Origin: Vibrio bathopelagicus
Lineage (GTDB): Bacteria > Pseudomonadota > Gammaproteobacteria > Enterobacterales > Vibrionaceae
DNA: 64,000 bases
Reading direction: 5' to 3'
NCBI RefSeq assembly: GCF_014879975.1
Contig: NZ_CP062500.1
Coordinates: 2,542,001 to 2,606,000, forward strand
The notes under the pieces are model-generated. The model did not search any database. It saw only the letters and a list, made by a program, of their open reading frames with translations, and had not been told where the DNA came from. This document shows positions 47,880 to 58,913 of this stretch, piece after piece. The position numbers and the translations under genes were made by a program. Each line of letters starts with the position of its first letter. Position 1 is the first letter of the stretch.

Positions 47880-49730
47880 ATGAAAAAAATATTCAAATTT
47901 ATCGGTATGATCTTTAAAGGAATTTGGAAGCTCATTACGTTTGTGCGTCTTGCGCTTGTTAACCTGTTCTTTTTGCTCAGTATCGCCATTATTTACTTTG
48001 TGTACTTTCACTCAGATACGACTCAACCAACCGTTCCGCAACAATCGGCATTGGTACTTAACCTTTCTGGACCGATTGTCGAGCAAAGTCGCTACATTAA
48101 TCCGATGGACTCCGTGACAGGTTCACTGCTTGGCAAAGACCTCCCGAAAGAGAATGTTCTGTTTGATATCGTTGAAACGATTCGTTATGCCAAGGACGAC
48201 GAAAACGTCACTGGTCTTGTTTTAGCACTCAAAGAGCTGCCAGAAACCAACCTGACCAAGCTTCGTTACATTGCTAAAGCTCTTAATGAGTTCAAAGCGA
48301 CAGGTAAGCCGATTTATGCGGTGGGTGACTTTTACAACCAAAGCCAGTACTACCTAGCCAGCTACGCTAACAAAGTCTTCTTATCGCCAGACGGCGGCGT
48401 GCTGCTTAAAGGCTACAGTGCTTACTCGCTGTTCTACAAAACTCTATTAGAGAAGCTTGACGTAAATACACATGTATTCCGCGTCGGTACGTATAAGTCT
48501 GCAATCGAACCTTTCATTCGCGACGACATGTCAGACGCAGCGAAAGAGTCTGCTTCTCGTTGGTTAGGCCAACTGTGGGGTGCATACGTAGATGATGTCT
48601 CTCACAACCGTCAAATCGATGCGAAAACACTGAATCCAAGCATGGATACCTTCTTGAAAGAGCTTGAATCGGTTGATGGCGATATCGCTAAACTCGCTGA
48701 GAAGCTAGGTTTAGTTGACCAACTGGCAACACGCCAACAAGTGAGACTTGAATTGGCTGATGTGTTTGGCAGTGATGGTCAAGACAGCTACAACGCATTT
48801 GGTTACTACGAATACCGTTCAACCATGATTCCAGACATGACAAGCGAAGCACACGACGTAGCAGTTATTGTTGCTAGCGGCGCAATTATGGATGGTAAAC
48901 AACCACGAGGTACTGTTGGTGGTGATACCACTGCAGCCCTACTTCGCCAAGCACGTAACGACGACAAAGTAAAAGCAGTTGTACTGCGTGTCGACAGCCC
49001 AGGTGGCAGCGCCTTTGCATCAGAAGTGATTCGCAACGAAGTCGAGGCGCTTAAAGAAGCTGGCAAACCTGTGGTGGTTTCAATGTCTAGCCTTGCCGCT
49101 TCTGGTGGTTACTGGATCTCAATGGGTGCAGACAAAATCCTGGCTCAACCAACCACGCTAACCGGTTCTATTGGTATCTTTAGTGTGATCACGACCTTTG
49201 AAAAAGGCTTGAACGACCTTGGTGTTTACACGGATGGTGTCGGCACTTCACCTTTCTCTGGCCTTGGTATTACAACAGGGCTCAGCGATGGTGCGAAAGA
49301 CGCGTTCCAAATGGGCATTGAAAATGGCTACCGCCGATTCATTAGCTTAGTTGGAGAAAACCGTGGTATGGAGGTCGCTGCTGTCGACAAGATTGCTCAA
49401 GGTCGAGTATGGACGGGGCAAGATGCTATGCAGAAAGGTTTGGTTGATGAGATTGGTGACTTTGATGACGCAATTGAAGCCGCCGCTTCACTCGCTGAAC
49501 TAGAAAGCTACAATATATATTGGGTAGAAGAGCCACTTACAGCGACTGAACAGTTTATTCAGCAATTCATGAACCAAGTTCAGATGTCGATAGGTCTTGA
49601 TATTCAGTCGATGATACCAAGCAGTTTACAGCCTGTTACTCAGCAGTTAGCTCAAGATAGCCAACTATTAGGCAACTTTAACGACCCACAAGGACGTTAT
49701 GCATTTTGTCTAAATTGCCAAGTTCAATAA
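47880..49730 (+). CDS. sppA: Signal peptide peptidase SppA (protease IV)
   Basis: SppA (616 aa) is an inner-membrane serine protease that degrades cleaved signal peptides. It has the long, tandem-domain form, with one N-terminal membrane helix (about 24-42). The catalytic dyad is Lys206 (GTYKSAIEPF) and Ser408 (SLAASGGYWIS). The ribosome site GGAG is good. It is divergent from fadH and followed by ansA after a terminator, as in E. coli. Confidence 0.97.
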   Translation: MKKIFKFIGMIFKGIWKLITFVRLALVNLFFLLSIAIIYFVYFHSDTTQPTVPQQSALVLNLSGPIVEQSRYINPMDSVTGSLLGKDLPKENVLFDIVETIRYAKDDENVTGLVLALKELPETNLTKLRYIAKALNEFKATGKPIYAVGDFYNQSQYYLASYANKVFLSPDGGVLLKGYSAYSLFYKTLLEKLDVNTHVFRVGTYKSAIEPFIRDDMSDAAKESASRWLGQLWGAYVDDVSHNRQIDAKTLNPSMDTFLKELESVDGDIAKLAEKLGLVDQLATRQQVRLELADVFGSDGQDSYNAFGYYEYRSTMIPDMTSEAHDVAVIVASGAIMDGKQPRGTVGGDTTAALLRQARNDDKVKAVVLRVDSPGGSAFASEVIRNEVEALKEAGKPVVVSMSSLAASGGYWISMGADKILAQPTTLTGSIGIFSVITTFEKGLNDLGVYTDGVGTSPFSGLGITTGLSDGAKDAFQMGIENGYRRFISLVGENRGMEVAAVDKIAQGRVWTGQDAMQKGLVDEIGDFDDAIEAAASLAELESYNIYWVEEPLTATEQFIQQFMNQVQMSIGLDIQSMIPSSLQPVTQQLAQDSQLLGNFNDPQGRYAFCLNCQVQ

Positions 49731-49754
49731 GTTAAATCTAACGCTTTGTTATCA

Positions 49755-49787
49755 AGAGGCGCCTCTGTGTGAGGCGCCTCTTTTTAT
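49755..49787 (+). terminator. Rho-independent terminator of sppA
   Basis: GAGGCGCCTC (49756-49765) and GAGGCGCCTC (49771-49780), self-complementary arms with a 5-base loop, then five T. Confidence 0.92.
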
Positions 49788-49848
49788 TGCACGATAATTC
49801 GCTATAATCGCCCCCCTGTTCCCTACATCACACTAAGTATTTATCGCC

Positions 49849-50865
49849 ATGGAAAGAAAACACATCTACATCGCGTACACCGGCGGCACAATTGGCATGC
49901 AAAAATCTATTGATCACGGCTACGTTCCTGTCGCTGGTTTTATGGATAAGCAGCTAGCTGGCATGCCTGAGTTCCATCGCCCAGAGATGCCTGAATACAC
50001 CATTCACGAATACGAACCACTTATGGATTCTTCTGATATGACGCCACTTGATTGGCAGACTATCGCTGATGATATTCGCGCGAACTACGATAAGTATGAT
50101 GGTTTCGTTATCTTGCATGGCACAGACACCATGGCGTATACCGCTTCAGCTCTGTCTTTCATGTTGGAAAACCTTGGCAAACCTGTGATTGTGACAGGAT
50201 CTCAGATCCCACTCGCTGAACTGCGTTCAGATGGACAAGCGAACCTGCTCAATGCACTTCATATTGCGGCTAACTACCCAATCAATGAAGTAACGCTGTT
50301 TTTTAACAACAAGTTGATGCGTGGCAACCGCAGTACTAAATCACACGCGGATGGTTTCAACGCCTTTACCTCACCAAACCTGACTCCACTGCTAGAAGCG
50401 GGTATCAACATTCAGGTGAGCAGCAATATTTCGGTCAACGAACAGCCAGAAGGCGCTTTTAAAGTCCATAACATTACACCGCAACCAATCGGTGTGATCA
50501 CTATGTACCCTGGCATATCACACGAAGTGATTCGCAACACGCTACTACAGCCTGTGAATGCGATGATTTTGCTTACGTTTGGTGTTGGTAATGCACCACA
50601 GAACCCAGAACTGCTTCAGCACCTAAAAGACGCTTCTGAGCGTGGTGTGATTGTGGTTAACCTAACTCAATGTTTGGCGGGTAAAGTCAACATGGGTGGT
50701 TACGCTACGGGTTGTGCGTTAGCGGAAGCTGGCGTGGTGAGCGGTTACGATATGACGCCAGAAGCAGCGCTTGCGAAACTGCATTACTTGCTCAGCCAAA
50801 ACCTAGGTTACGAAGAAGTAAAAAATAAGATGCAACAAGTGTTACGTGGTGAGATGAGCTTATAA
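49849..50865 (+). CDS. ansA: L-asparaginase I
   Basis: AnsA (338 aa) is the cytoplasmic asparaginase. The first catalytic Thr14 is in TGGTIGM, and the second signature HGTDTM lies near residue 90. There is no signal peptide, separating it from periplasmic type II. It lies downstream of sppA and upstream of yeaC, a conserved order. The Shine-Dalgarno sequence is weak. Confidence 0.96.
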   Translation: MERKHIYIAYTGGTIGMQKSIDHGYVPVAGFMDKQLAGMPEFHRPEMPEYTIHEYEPLMDSSDMTPLDWQTIADDIRANYDKYDGFVILHGTDTMAYTASALSFMLENLGKPVIVTGSQIPLAELRSDGQANLLNALHIAANYPINEVTLFFNNKLMRGNRSTKSHADGFNAFTSPNLTPLLEAGINIQVSSNISVNEQPEGAFKVHNITPQPIGVITMYPGISHEVIRNTLLQPVNAMILLTFGVGNAPQNPELLQHLKDASERGVIVVNLTQCLAGKVNMGGYATGCALAEAGVVSGYDMTPEAALAKLHYLLSQNLGYEEVKNKMQQVLRGEMSL

Positions 50866-50928
50866 GTAAGCGGGTATTTAAAAGCAGGTTAATATAGATT
50901 TACTGCTTAAAAATAAACAGCTTAACAT

Positions 50929-50960
50929 TAAAAAGGGGTGGCACAGAGCCTCCCCTTTGT
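50929..50960. terminator. Terminator between ansA and yeaC
   Basis: AAAGGGGTGGC and GCCTCCCCTTT pair with one mismatch around a 5-base loop; useful on both strands. Confidence 0.8.
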
Positions 50961-50972
50961 TGTAATTTAAAC

Positions 50973-51254
50973 CTAATGATTCGGGTTAACCCTAACAATA
51001 TCTTCTTGGTCTGATTTAAACTGTTTCTTGAGTTCAGCCTTTGATTTAAAGCTAATATCACCACCAGCCGCAATTGTCATATGCTGAGCTTCGTCATTAT
51101 GTTTAGATTGGTATAACATGACAGCTTGCATACACGAATCACGTTGTTCTTTGGAAAGCGCCGCACCTTCTGGCCATTTGCCTGTTTCAACTGCATAAGT
51201 TAAACGCTCGTAGACCTCAGGAGTCATTGCGCTAAGAAGTTGTTCTGCATCCAT
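50973..51254 (-). CDS. yeaC: YeaC family protein (DUF1315)
   Basis: A 93-aa soluble helical protein recognisable by MTPEVYERLTYAVETGKWPEG and ALSKEQRDSCMQAVMLYQSKHN. Function unknown. As in E. coli it lies near ansA, msrB and gapA. It is divergent from a lipoprotein gene at 51359. Confidence 0.93.
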   Translation of the reverse strand: MDAEQLLSAMTPEVYERLTYAVETGKWPEGAALSKEQRDSCMQAVMLYQSKHNDEAQHMTIAAGGDISFKSKAELKKQFKSDQEDIVRVNPNH

Positions 51255-51358
51255 GGTAGAGCCCTAGTTTTAACAATTTTCACCAGAAAATAACCTGTAA
51301 CAGAATTGAGTCAAGAACCTCACCGAAAATAAGTGTAATTGATCACAAGTGAAGGAAT

Positions 51359-52174
51359 ATGAAGATTATGAAATGGTTGGCTATTGGCATATTGCCTCTT
51401 GCGCTTGCTGGTTGCCTTGAAGGGAACAAGAACACGGATCAGCTATGCCAAAGCAATTCGGCGTTACAATGTGAACAGCTCAATATGAACGACGGACAAT
51501 GCCGCGTTGCACGTACTGATCTCATCTGGCATCGCTTCGAAGTTCTAAAACAACCAACCGAAATCAATAAGATCAAAGAATTTAAGTTGGTCGCCTCTTA
51601 TAAGAAGTGTCTAGAGCTGGCTGCGCAAATTGAAACCATTGATCAATCTAAACTTCAAGAACGTCGCTTTACGGCTTTAATGCATAGTATTGAAGAGTCG
51701 GAACGAATCGTTAAAGAGCTGTCTCAGTCGGATACACCAGAAACACTCTACTTCTTGTGGTCACAAACCGGTGACACCAATGCCAGACGCAGTTTCTTGC
51801 AGTTAGAAGGAAAAGAAGCGTTAAACACGGCAGAAATGCAATATGCGTTAGCCACCTTCTACACGACTCGTGATCATGAAAAAACCTTAACGCTGCTCAA
51901 TAATGCTTTAACGCTTTCCAACGGTTCTGCCGTCAATACCGAGATTTTCAAATCCATGGCCAGTATTAACCACAGCCTAGGTCATTTAGAAAAAGCGTAT
52001 TTGTGGGCCATGGTCGCCAAAGATTTTGATGTACCCATCGCTTCAGAAGCAGAACTTAATGTGTTATACCGTTTCGACAAACCTCAATACAAGCAATTCA
52101 ATGATGATGCCGAAAAGATTGTCGAAGCCATTGAAGACGGCGTTTACACCGCGTCCATAGTGCCGAACTATTAG
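51359..52174 (+). CDS. Predicted lipoprotein, DUF2989-like
   Basis: A 271-aa protein with a signal peptide and lipobox LAGC (Cys19). Three further Cys occur near the mature N-terminus (QLCQS, QCEQL, QCRVA). The C-terminal half contains Sel1/TPR-like helices (EMQYALATFYTTRDHEKTL). I associate it with DUF2989, found in Vibrio; function unknown. The ribosome site AAGGA is good, and a strong terminator follows. Confidence 0.82.
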   Translation: MKIMKWLAIGILPLALAGCLEGNKNTDQLCQSNSALQCEQLNMNDGQCRVARTDLIWHRFEVLKQPTEINKIKEFKLVASYKKCLELAAQIETIDQSKLQERRFTALMHSIEESERIVKELSQSDTPETLYFLWSQTGDTNARRSFLQLEGKEALNTAEMQYALATFYTTRDHEKTLTLLNNALTLSNGSAVNTEIFKSMASINHSLGHLEKAYLWAMVAKDFDVPIASEAELNVLYRFDKPQYKQFNDDAEKIVEAIEDGVYTASIVPNY

Positions 52175-52195
52175 TTTTGATTTATTAATGCGCAA

Positions 52196-52227
52196 AAAAA
52201 CAGCTACCGTCATGGTAGCTGTTTTTA
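52196..52227. terminator. Bidirectional terminator
   Basis: AAAAACAGCTACC and GGTAGCTGTTTTT form a 13-bp stem with a 5-base loop between the lipoprotein gene and the convergent msrB. Confidence 0.93.
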
Positions 52228-52315
52228 TTTGTACTAGAGTTAACTCCACCCACTTGGCTATTCATCCCTTTAAGTGCCTGAAAGCAACTTGTAAGGATTA
52301 GACAATAGTTACAAG

Positions 52316-52714
52316 TTATTTCGTAGTTTTGTCATTTTTGTTGAAAATTAACGACACTGAGTTAACACAAAACCGCTCACCTGTTGTCTTCGGTCCATCA
52401 GGGAAAACGTGACCTAAATGGCTATCACAGGCTGCACAACGGATCTCTACACGCTTCATTCCGTGACTTAGATCTTCTATATAGCGCACTGCTTCATCAT
52501 TCACAGGGGCGTCAAAGCTAGGCCAACCGCACCCTGAATCATATTTATTATCCGATATAAACAAAGGGGTTTCACAGCAGGTACAGCTATAGATACCCGT
52601 ATCATGGTTATGTAACAACTTACCGCTATAAGGGGCCTCTGTACCACGTAGTCGACACACCTCATATTCATCATCAGTTAGGCGTTCACGCCAGTATTCA
52701 TCAGGCTTTGTCAT
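52316..52714 (-). CDS. msrB: Peptide-methionine (R)-S-oxide reductase
   Basis: MsrB (132 aa) repairs methionine-R-sulfoxide. Structural zinc Cys pairs are CTCC and CAAC, and the catalytic Cys is in [12 protein letters not shown] start at ATG 52714 (MTKPDEYW) because GGGAG lies just upstream; the open frame reaches 52753. It is divergent from gapA, the same arrangement as in E. coli. Confidence 0.96.
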   Translation of the reverse strand: MTKPDEYWRERLTDDEYEVCRLRGTEAPYSGKLLHNHDTGIYSCTCCETPLFISDNKYDSGCGWPSFDAPVNDEAVRYIEDLSHGMKRVEIRCAACDSHLGHVFPDGPKTTGERFCVNSVSLIFNKNDKTTK

Positions 52715-54068
<1,354 letters not shown>

Positions 54069-54127
54069 TTTCTTTTTAGAAATAGCTTTAGATAAGCATT
54101 AGCGAAGACTGTTTTGAGCAGACTTTG

Positions 54128-54155
54128 AAAAAGGCGACCTTAGTGTCGCCTTTTT
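54128..54155 (+). terminator. Rho-independent terminator of gapA
   Basis: AAAAAGGCGAC and GTCGCCTTTTT form an 11-bp stem with a 6-base loop. Confidence 0.93.
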
Positions 54156-54311
54156 AATACCTGCTATCTTTTAAACGACTTCCGACTTCAATCCCGATCG
54201 CCAAAACACTGAAATTCAATTCCAATACTGACTCGGCTTGTCACTCATGAAATCACAAGCACCCTAGTTCTTGTCAGCATTTGAATTCAATTTCCTTAGA
54301 AGGATCATGTA

Positions 54312-55196
54312 ATGGATTTATCTACTCTACCTGCACTGACTGTACTTTCTGACAACGTCACTATCGTTGAACATGAAGGTGTAAAATTGGTTCGCGTTAT
54401 CCACGATAAAGCAAACGCAGCGATTTCGTTGTTTGGCGGTCATATCGTGTCGTTCCAACCACAAGGTCAAGAAGACCTAATTTGGATGAGCCAACAAGCT
54501 AAATTCGACGGAAAAACAGCACTACGTGGCGGTATTCCAGTATGTTGGCCTTGGTTTGGTCGCATTGCTGCACCAGCACATGGCTTTGCTCGTTCAAGCG
54601 AATGGCAATTGGTTGAGCACCGTGAAAACGAAACTGGCGTGATTGTAAGCTTAGGCCTAAAACCTAGCGAAGCGACTCTGGCAGTATGGCCTCATCAATT
54701 CGATGCTCGATTGAACGTTGAGATTGGCGACCAGCTAAAAGTAACTTTGGATGTGAAGAACACAGATTCGCAACCATGGACTTTCTCTGGAGCGCTGCAC
54801 ACTTACCTAAATGTTGGCGATATTCACAACACAACCACCACTGGTATGGGTGCTGAGTACATAGATAGCCTGCAAGGGGGCAAGATCTGCCAAGGTGGTG
54901 CTGAGTTGGTACTGACTGACACTATTGACCGTGTCTACACACAGCCAGAAGCGCAAATTCTTGTTGCCGACAAAAAGCTTGGTCGCACATTAACGGTTGA
55001 AAACCACGGCCATAACTCTGCTGTATTGTGGAACCCGTGGGCGGAAGGCGCTGCAGCTATGGGCGACATGCAAGACGACGGTTACCTAACCATGATGTGT
55101 GTAGAATCAACACTGCACGCACCAAGCCTAGAAGCAGGCAAAACGTTACAACCTGGCGAAAGCCACCAGCTGATTACATTGATTGCGGCTCAGTAA
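54312..55196 (+). CDS. yeaD: D-hexose-6-phosphate mutarotase
   Basis: YeaD (294 aa), an aldose-1-epimerase-like beta-sandwich enzyme interconverting alpha and beta anomers of hexose-6-phosphates. Family segments are LRGGIPVCWPWFGR (about residue 75), HGFARSSEW and ALHTYLNVGDI with the active-site His. It follows gapA as in E. coli, though separated by a terminator. The ribosome site AAGGA is good. Confidence 0.95.
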   Translation: MDLSTLPALTVLSDNVTIVEHEGVKLVRVIHDKANAAISLFGGHIVSFQPQGQEDLIWMSQQAKFDGKTALRGGIPVCWPWFGRIAAPAHGFARSSEWQLVEHRENETGVIVSLGLKPSEATLAVWPHQFDARLNVEIGDQLKVTLDVKNTDSQPWTFSGALHTYLNVGDIHNTTTTGMGAEYIDSLQGGKICQGGAELVLTDTIDRVYTQPEAQILVADKKLGRTLTVENHGHNSAVLWNPWAEGAAAMGDMQDDGYLTMMCVESTLHAPSLEAGKTLQPGESHQLITLIAAQ

Positions 55197-55217
55197 GCAG
55201 CTCAAAAAAACTCTTCA

Positions 55218-55242
55218 AAGGCCGGTTTATCCGGCCTTTTTT
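55218..55242 (+). terminator. Rho-independent terminator of yeaD
   Basis: AAAGGCCGG and CCGGCCTTT pair around TTTAT, followed by a T run. It lies close to the end of the convergent nucleoside hydrolase gene. Confidence 0.93.
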
Positions 55243-55276
55243 ACAGCTATTTTTACAGCACTACGATGGCTATCAA

Positions 55277-56251
55277 TTAGCTTTGCTGCTGTGAATAGTG
55301 AACTAAAGTTTCTCTATAGAGTGACAATAGAGCATTGTTGTCCACTTGAACGCCAACCTTTTGTGCAGGGAACGAACTCCATTCATCATTCATATAATTA
55401 CGTTGGTCAGCTTTCTGAATCGTCATCCCTTCAGCTGGGCCATCAGTCACTACCCTGACCGAGCCACTACGACAGGTAAACAGAGATGGTTGGATGACAT
55501 AAGCAATGGCTGAAGGATCGTGAACATGACAACCCTCCATTCCTACCTTTTCAGAATAGAACTTTAAGTAGTAACGGCTAACATCCCAGATAAACTGCCC
55601 TACCTCTCCAGCCTCATCTCGTAAATCATCAAGGTATTGACCAGTAAAGAAGCTCTCCTCAGTGACGTCTAATCCGATAATCACGACAGGCCATGATGCC
55701 GTAAACACCTTATCCGCAGCGTGAGGATCATCATGGATATTCGCTTCAGCAAATGGCGTCACGTTACCTCTATGGTCATTTTCACCGAACGCGCCACCCA
55801 TAATGACCACTTCTTTTACTAAGTTGACAATTTCAGGATCCGCCTCCAGAGCGAGTGCAAGGTTAGTAAGAGGGCCAACCGCCACAAGAGTAATCTCTCC
55901 CGGCTCAGCTCTAACACTATCGATAATGAACTGATAAGCCGGCTTATCAATCGCTGTAACATCTAATGAACTTGGCGCTTTCACATCACCAAATCCAGCC
56001 TCGCCATGCACCACAACCGTGGCTCCAACGGGATCTCTTATTAACGGTTTATCCGTTCCCTTAGCCACAAGCGCCTTCATTCCAAACTTCTGTTTCAGAT
56101 AAAGGGCATTCTGAGTACCGTTGTCTATCGTCGCATTACCATAAACGGTGGTGATGCCCATCAGCTCAATATCCGGATGCGCTTCTGCAAATAGGATAGC
56201 CATTGCATCATCGATGCCCGGATCTGTATCTAGGATGATTTTCTTTGTCAT
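55277..56251 (-). CDS. Inosine-uridine-type nucleoside hydrolase
   Basis: A 324-aa nucleoside hydrolase that cleaves ribonucleosides to ribose and base, with Ca2+ bound by the Asp cluster DTDPGIDD at residues 8-15. The family segments GPLTNLALAL, VIMGGAF and a C-terminal active-site His in VHDPSAIAYV are present. The exact base preference cannot be read from sequence. It is monocistronic and upstream-divergent from rlmA. Confidence 0.93.
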   Translation of the reverse strand: MTKKIILDTDPGIDDAMAILFAEAHPDIELMGITTVYGNATIDNGTQNALYLKQKFGMKALVAKGTDKPLIRDPVGATVVVHGEAGFGDVKAPSSLDVTAIDKPAYQFIIDSVRAEPGEITLVAVGPLTNLALALEADPEIVNLVKEVVIMGGAFGENDHRGNVTPFAEANIHDDPHAADKVFTASWPVVIIGLDVTEESFFTGQYLDDLRDEAGEVGQFIWDVSRYYLKFYSEKVGMEGCHVHDPSAIAYVIQPSLFTCRSGSVRVVTDGPAEGMTIQKADQRNYMNDEWSSFPAQKVGVQVDNNALLSLYRETLVHYSQQQS

Positions 56252-56455
56252 ATCAGCTTCTAATTAAACAGTAGGAAGACGTAGACGATACCCAGAAAAA
56301 ACGCAGATAAACGTGACCTAAACCTAAGCTCTGATTTTTATTGTAATAAGCCATAAGCTCACTATTCTAGAAGCAGATATTCTCGCCTTTTTATTTAGCC
56401 TGATGCAGACCTTTTTGATAGAATCTGCGCCCAACTCTATGCCTCTGAGATCGTC

Positions 56456-57271
56456 ATGACTTACCAATGCCCTTTGTGTCACCAACCTTTATCTCAAAAC
56501 GATCGAACGTTTAAGTGTGAAAAGAACCATCAGTTCGACCTAGCGAAAGAAGGCTATGTCAATTTGATGCCAGCACACCACAAACGCTCAAAAGATCCAG
56601 GGGACAACAAAGAGATGATGCAGGCACGTCGTCGCTTCCTTGAAGGTAACCATTACGATCCAATGCGCCAAGCGGTTGTTGGATTGTGTTCTCGCTATCT
56701 GCCAGAAGAGGCACCTAGCCTATTGGATATTGGTTGTGGCGAAGGTTATTACACCAACGAAATTGCGGTAAACCTTCAAGAAAAGAGTGGCGCTACTTTT
56801 GGTCTAGATATCTCTAAGATTGCTATCAAATACGCCGCTAAGCGCTACCCTTCTGTCGACTTCTCTGTTGCTTCGAGTCATCGCCTACCCTTTGCTGAAA
56901 ATAGCTTAGACGGCATTCTGCGCATTTATGCGCCATGTAAGGCTGAAGAGTTACAGCGCACCATCAAAGACAATGGCGTCGTGATCACCGTGACACCAGC
57001 CAGTCGACACCTATATCAACTGCGTGATGCGATTTATGATGGCGTTCGCTTGCACGATGAAGATCCGGAAGTGATCGAAGGTTTTACGCTTGAGCACCAA
57101 GAGCAACTAAACTATATGATGGAACTATCGGGGTCAGACGCATTCGACCTGCTACAGATGACGCCGTTTGCTTGGAAAGCGAGTGAAGAGTTTAAACAAC
57201 AACTCACTGATGCTGAGCAATTCAACTGTGAAGCTGACTTTATGCTGCGAGTGTACCGCAAACAAATTTAA
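56456..57271 (+). CDS. rlmA: 23S rRNA (guanine-745-N1)-methyltransferase
   Basis: RlmA (271 aa) methylates G745 of 23S rRNA. The N-terminal zinc site is Cys5, Cys8, Cys21 and His25, as in E. coli. The SAM-binding motif LLDIGCGEGYYT is at about residue 88, and the RSKDPGDNKEMMQARRRFLE segment is typical. The Shine-Dalgarno is weak (GAGATCGTC). It stands alone. Confidence 0.95.
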   Translation: MTYQCPLCHQPLSQNDRTFKCEKNHQFDLAKEGYVNLMPAHHKRSKDPGDNKEMMQARRRFLEGNHYDPMRQAVVGLCSRYLPEEAPSLLDIGCGEGYYTNEIAVNLQEKSGATFGLDISKIAIKYAAKRYPSVDFSVASSHRLPFAENSLDGILRIYAPCKAEELQRTIKDNGVVITVTPASRHLYQLRDAIYDGVRLHDEDPEVIEGFTLEHQEQLNYMMELSGSDAFDLLQMTPFAWKASEEFKQQLTDAEQFNCEADFMLRVYRKQI

Positions 57272-57273
57272 TT

Positions 57274-57292
57274 GATATTGATTATCGTTTGC
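57274..57292. promoter_or_regulatory. Fur-like box upstream of the ChaN-like gene
   Basis: GATATTGATTATCGTTTGC matches the 19-bp Fur consensus at about 14 positions. It lies 55 bases before the start of the ChaN-like lipoprotein gene, a family known to be iron-regulated and haem-binding. Confidence 0.6.
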
Positions 57293-57346
57293 ATTGATAT
57301 CTCATCTTGCCTCCTTTAGTATGCGTGTTCTTCAAGGAGGCATTTC

Positions 57347-58306
57347 ATGCAACGTATTATTCTTATCGGATTGGCTACCCTGCTCACGGCATGTGCTAAT
57401 CAACCTTCAAACAACACTTCTCAAAAAGTGGCTAACACGCAAACGGAAACCGTTTCCACATTCTATGATTATCAGTTTGCTTCCCCACAAGGCGAAACAC
57501 TTTCTCTCGAGGCACTACCTCAACAGTTGATTGATGCTGATGTGGTTCTTATCGGCGAATGGCACACTCATTCGGCAATCCATCGCTTTCAAACCGACTT
57601 CTTAAAAGCGCGCCGCAACGCCACTTCAAACATTGCCCTTTCAATGGAACAGTTCACTCGAGAGCATCAAGACACATTGAACCAATATCTAAATGATGAA
57701 ATTGGTGAGCAAGTTCTTATGTCTCAGGCGGCAGCTTGGCCAAATTACGAAAGTGATTACCGCGCGTTAGTTGAGTTCGCTAAAACCAATAACGTCGATA
57801 TCATTGCGGCAAACGCACCAAAGCCGTTTGTACAATGTATTGGCCGTAAGGGTTTAACTTATCTAGATCAGCTGTCTTCAGAGCAACGAAACTGGGTTGC
57901 ATCCGAAGTCGATACTGGCAATAGCCCTTACAAAGAAAAGTTCATGGCTTCCATGCATCACGGTACACCAGAGCAAACTGAAAAGCAGTTTGCCGCTCAG
58001 GTAACGTGGGACGAAACCATGGCAGAGTCGATTGTTGATTACCTAGCATCAAACCCCAATCAGCAAGTGATTCATGTGGCAGGCAAGTTCCACACTGAAG
58101 GTGGTTTAGGCACTGCGGCTTCTATTTTGCGTCGTAACCCTGATTTGAAAGTCGCCGTTATCAGCCCGGTTGACGAGTTCTCATCGGATACGAGTGACTA
58201 CCAACTCAAAGTACTTTCTCCACCCGCTCGCTTTGTTCAAAAAGAGAACCGAATGAAGGCATACAAGCACCTGTCTAAGCGCGGTTCCGATCTCAAGTGC
58301 GACTAA
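57347..58306 (+). CDS. ChaN/PhuW-like iron-regulated lipoprotein
   Basis: A 319-aa lipoprotein with lipobox LTAC (Cys16). The mature part is a ChaN-fold (haem-binding lipoprotein/TIKI-like) domain with motif LIGEWHTHSAIHRFQ at about residue 68 and SMEQFTREHQ. Conserved C-terminal HVAGKFHTEGG completes the presumed metal or haem site. It could bind haem at the outer membrane. The preceding Fur-like box and the AAGGAGG ribosome site support an iron-repressed gene. Confidence 0.88.
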   Translation: MQRIILIGLATLLTACANQPSNNTSQKVANTQTETVSTFYDYQFASPQGETLSLEALPQQLIDADVVLIGEWHTHSAIHRFQTDFLKARRNATSNIALSMEQFTREHQDTLNQYLNDEIGEQVLMSQAAAWPNYESDYRALVEFAKTNNVDIIAANAPKPFVQCIGRKGLTYLDQLSSEQRNWVASEVDTGNSPYKEKFMASMHHGTPEQTEKQFAAQVTWDETMAESIVDYLASNPNQQVIHVAGKFHTEGGLGTAASILRRNPDLKVAVISPVDEFSSDTSDYQLKVLSPPARFVQKENRMKAYKHLSKRGSDLKCD

Positions 58307-58559
58307 ATTCGCTATCCAGACTTAAGCTTTATTTAATTAAAGTCTGGTAAGCGAGGAACCTAACACGCTAAAAGCTTGTTCAATCGCGCCCTAAGATAAA
58401 TATTGATATCGGCATAGGAATTGCTTAATTACCAAGCAGTTTTGATTAAGCAGAAGAAAACGTAATGTGCGAATAAAAAGCATCACTATCGATGATTAAT
58501 TGCACAAGTTTTTCACACCTCTGCCGATACTATATTTAAGGATAGGTAAGGAGAGCGAT
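58307..58559. other. Intergenic region with a possible sigma54 site
   Basis: About 250 bp. GGCATAGGAATTGCT (58411-58425) has GG and GC 10 bases apart, the spacing of a -24/-12 promoter, with TTGCT matching exactly and the -24 block imperfect. It lies about 135 bases upstream of the next gene. No ORF with a ribosome site is seen. Confidence 0.35.
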
Positions 58560-58913
58560 ATGACGCCAGTAGGAACGAGTAACACTCAGCTGTATTCACC
58601 TTCGCAAATAAACGCACAAGCTAAAAGCACTGAAGCTCAAAAGCCTGCACCTCTTAAGGTTGAGCAAAATACCGTGAAGCTTTCTGATGAAGGCAAAGCC
58701 CTATTGTCTGCCCTTAAAGAAATCGATAAAGAAGCCAAGAGAGTTGCAGCAGAGAATGAAACCGTAACTGATAAGGTTGAATCATTTGCTCATGGCGCGC
58801 TTGGTATGGATCACCCAGATAAGATTGAAGAAGAGGAAGATAACTCTTATTCAGCAGGGCAATACTTATCCGCAGCGGCAACGGTTGGTGGCATTCTTCT
58901 CGCTCTGCTTTAA
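58560..58913 (+). CDS. Small conserved protein of unknown function
   Basis: A 117-aa protein, started at ATG 58560 (MTPVGTSNTQ) because AAGGAG is placed 7 bases upstream; the frame is open to 58500. It is Ser/Gln/Lys-rich, with VKLSDEGKALLSALKEIDKEAKR (about residues 39-61), an acidic patch EEEEDN and a hydrophobic C-terminal helix (AATVGGILLALL). The LSDEGK segment resembles those in flagellar or secreted substrates, but I do not recognise the family. Confidence 0.7.
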   Translation: MTPVGTSNTQLYSPSQINAQAKSTEAQKPAPLKVEQNTVKLSDEGKALLSALKEIDKEAKRVAAENETVTDKVESFAHGALGMDHPDKIEEEEDNSYSAGQYLSAAATVGGILLALL

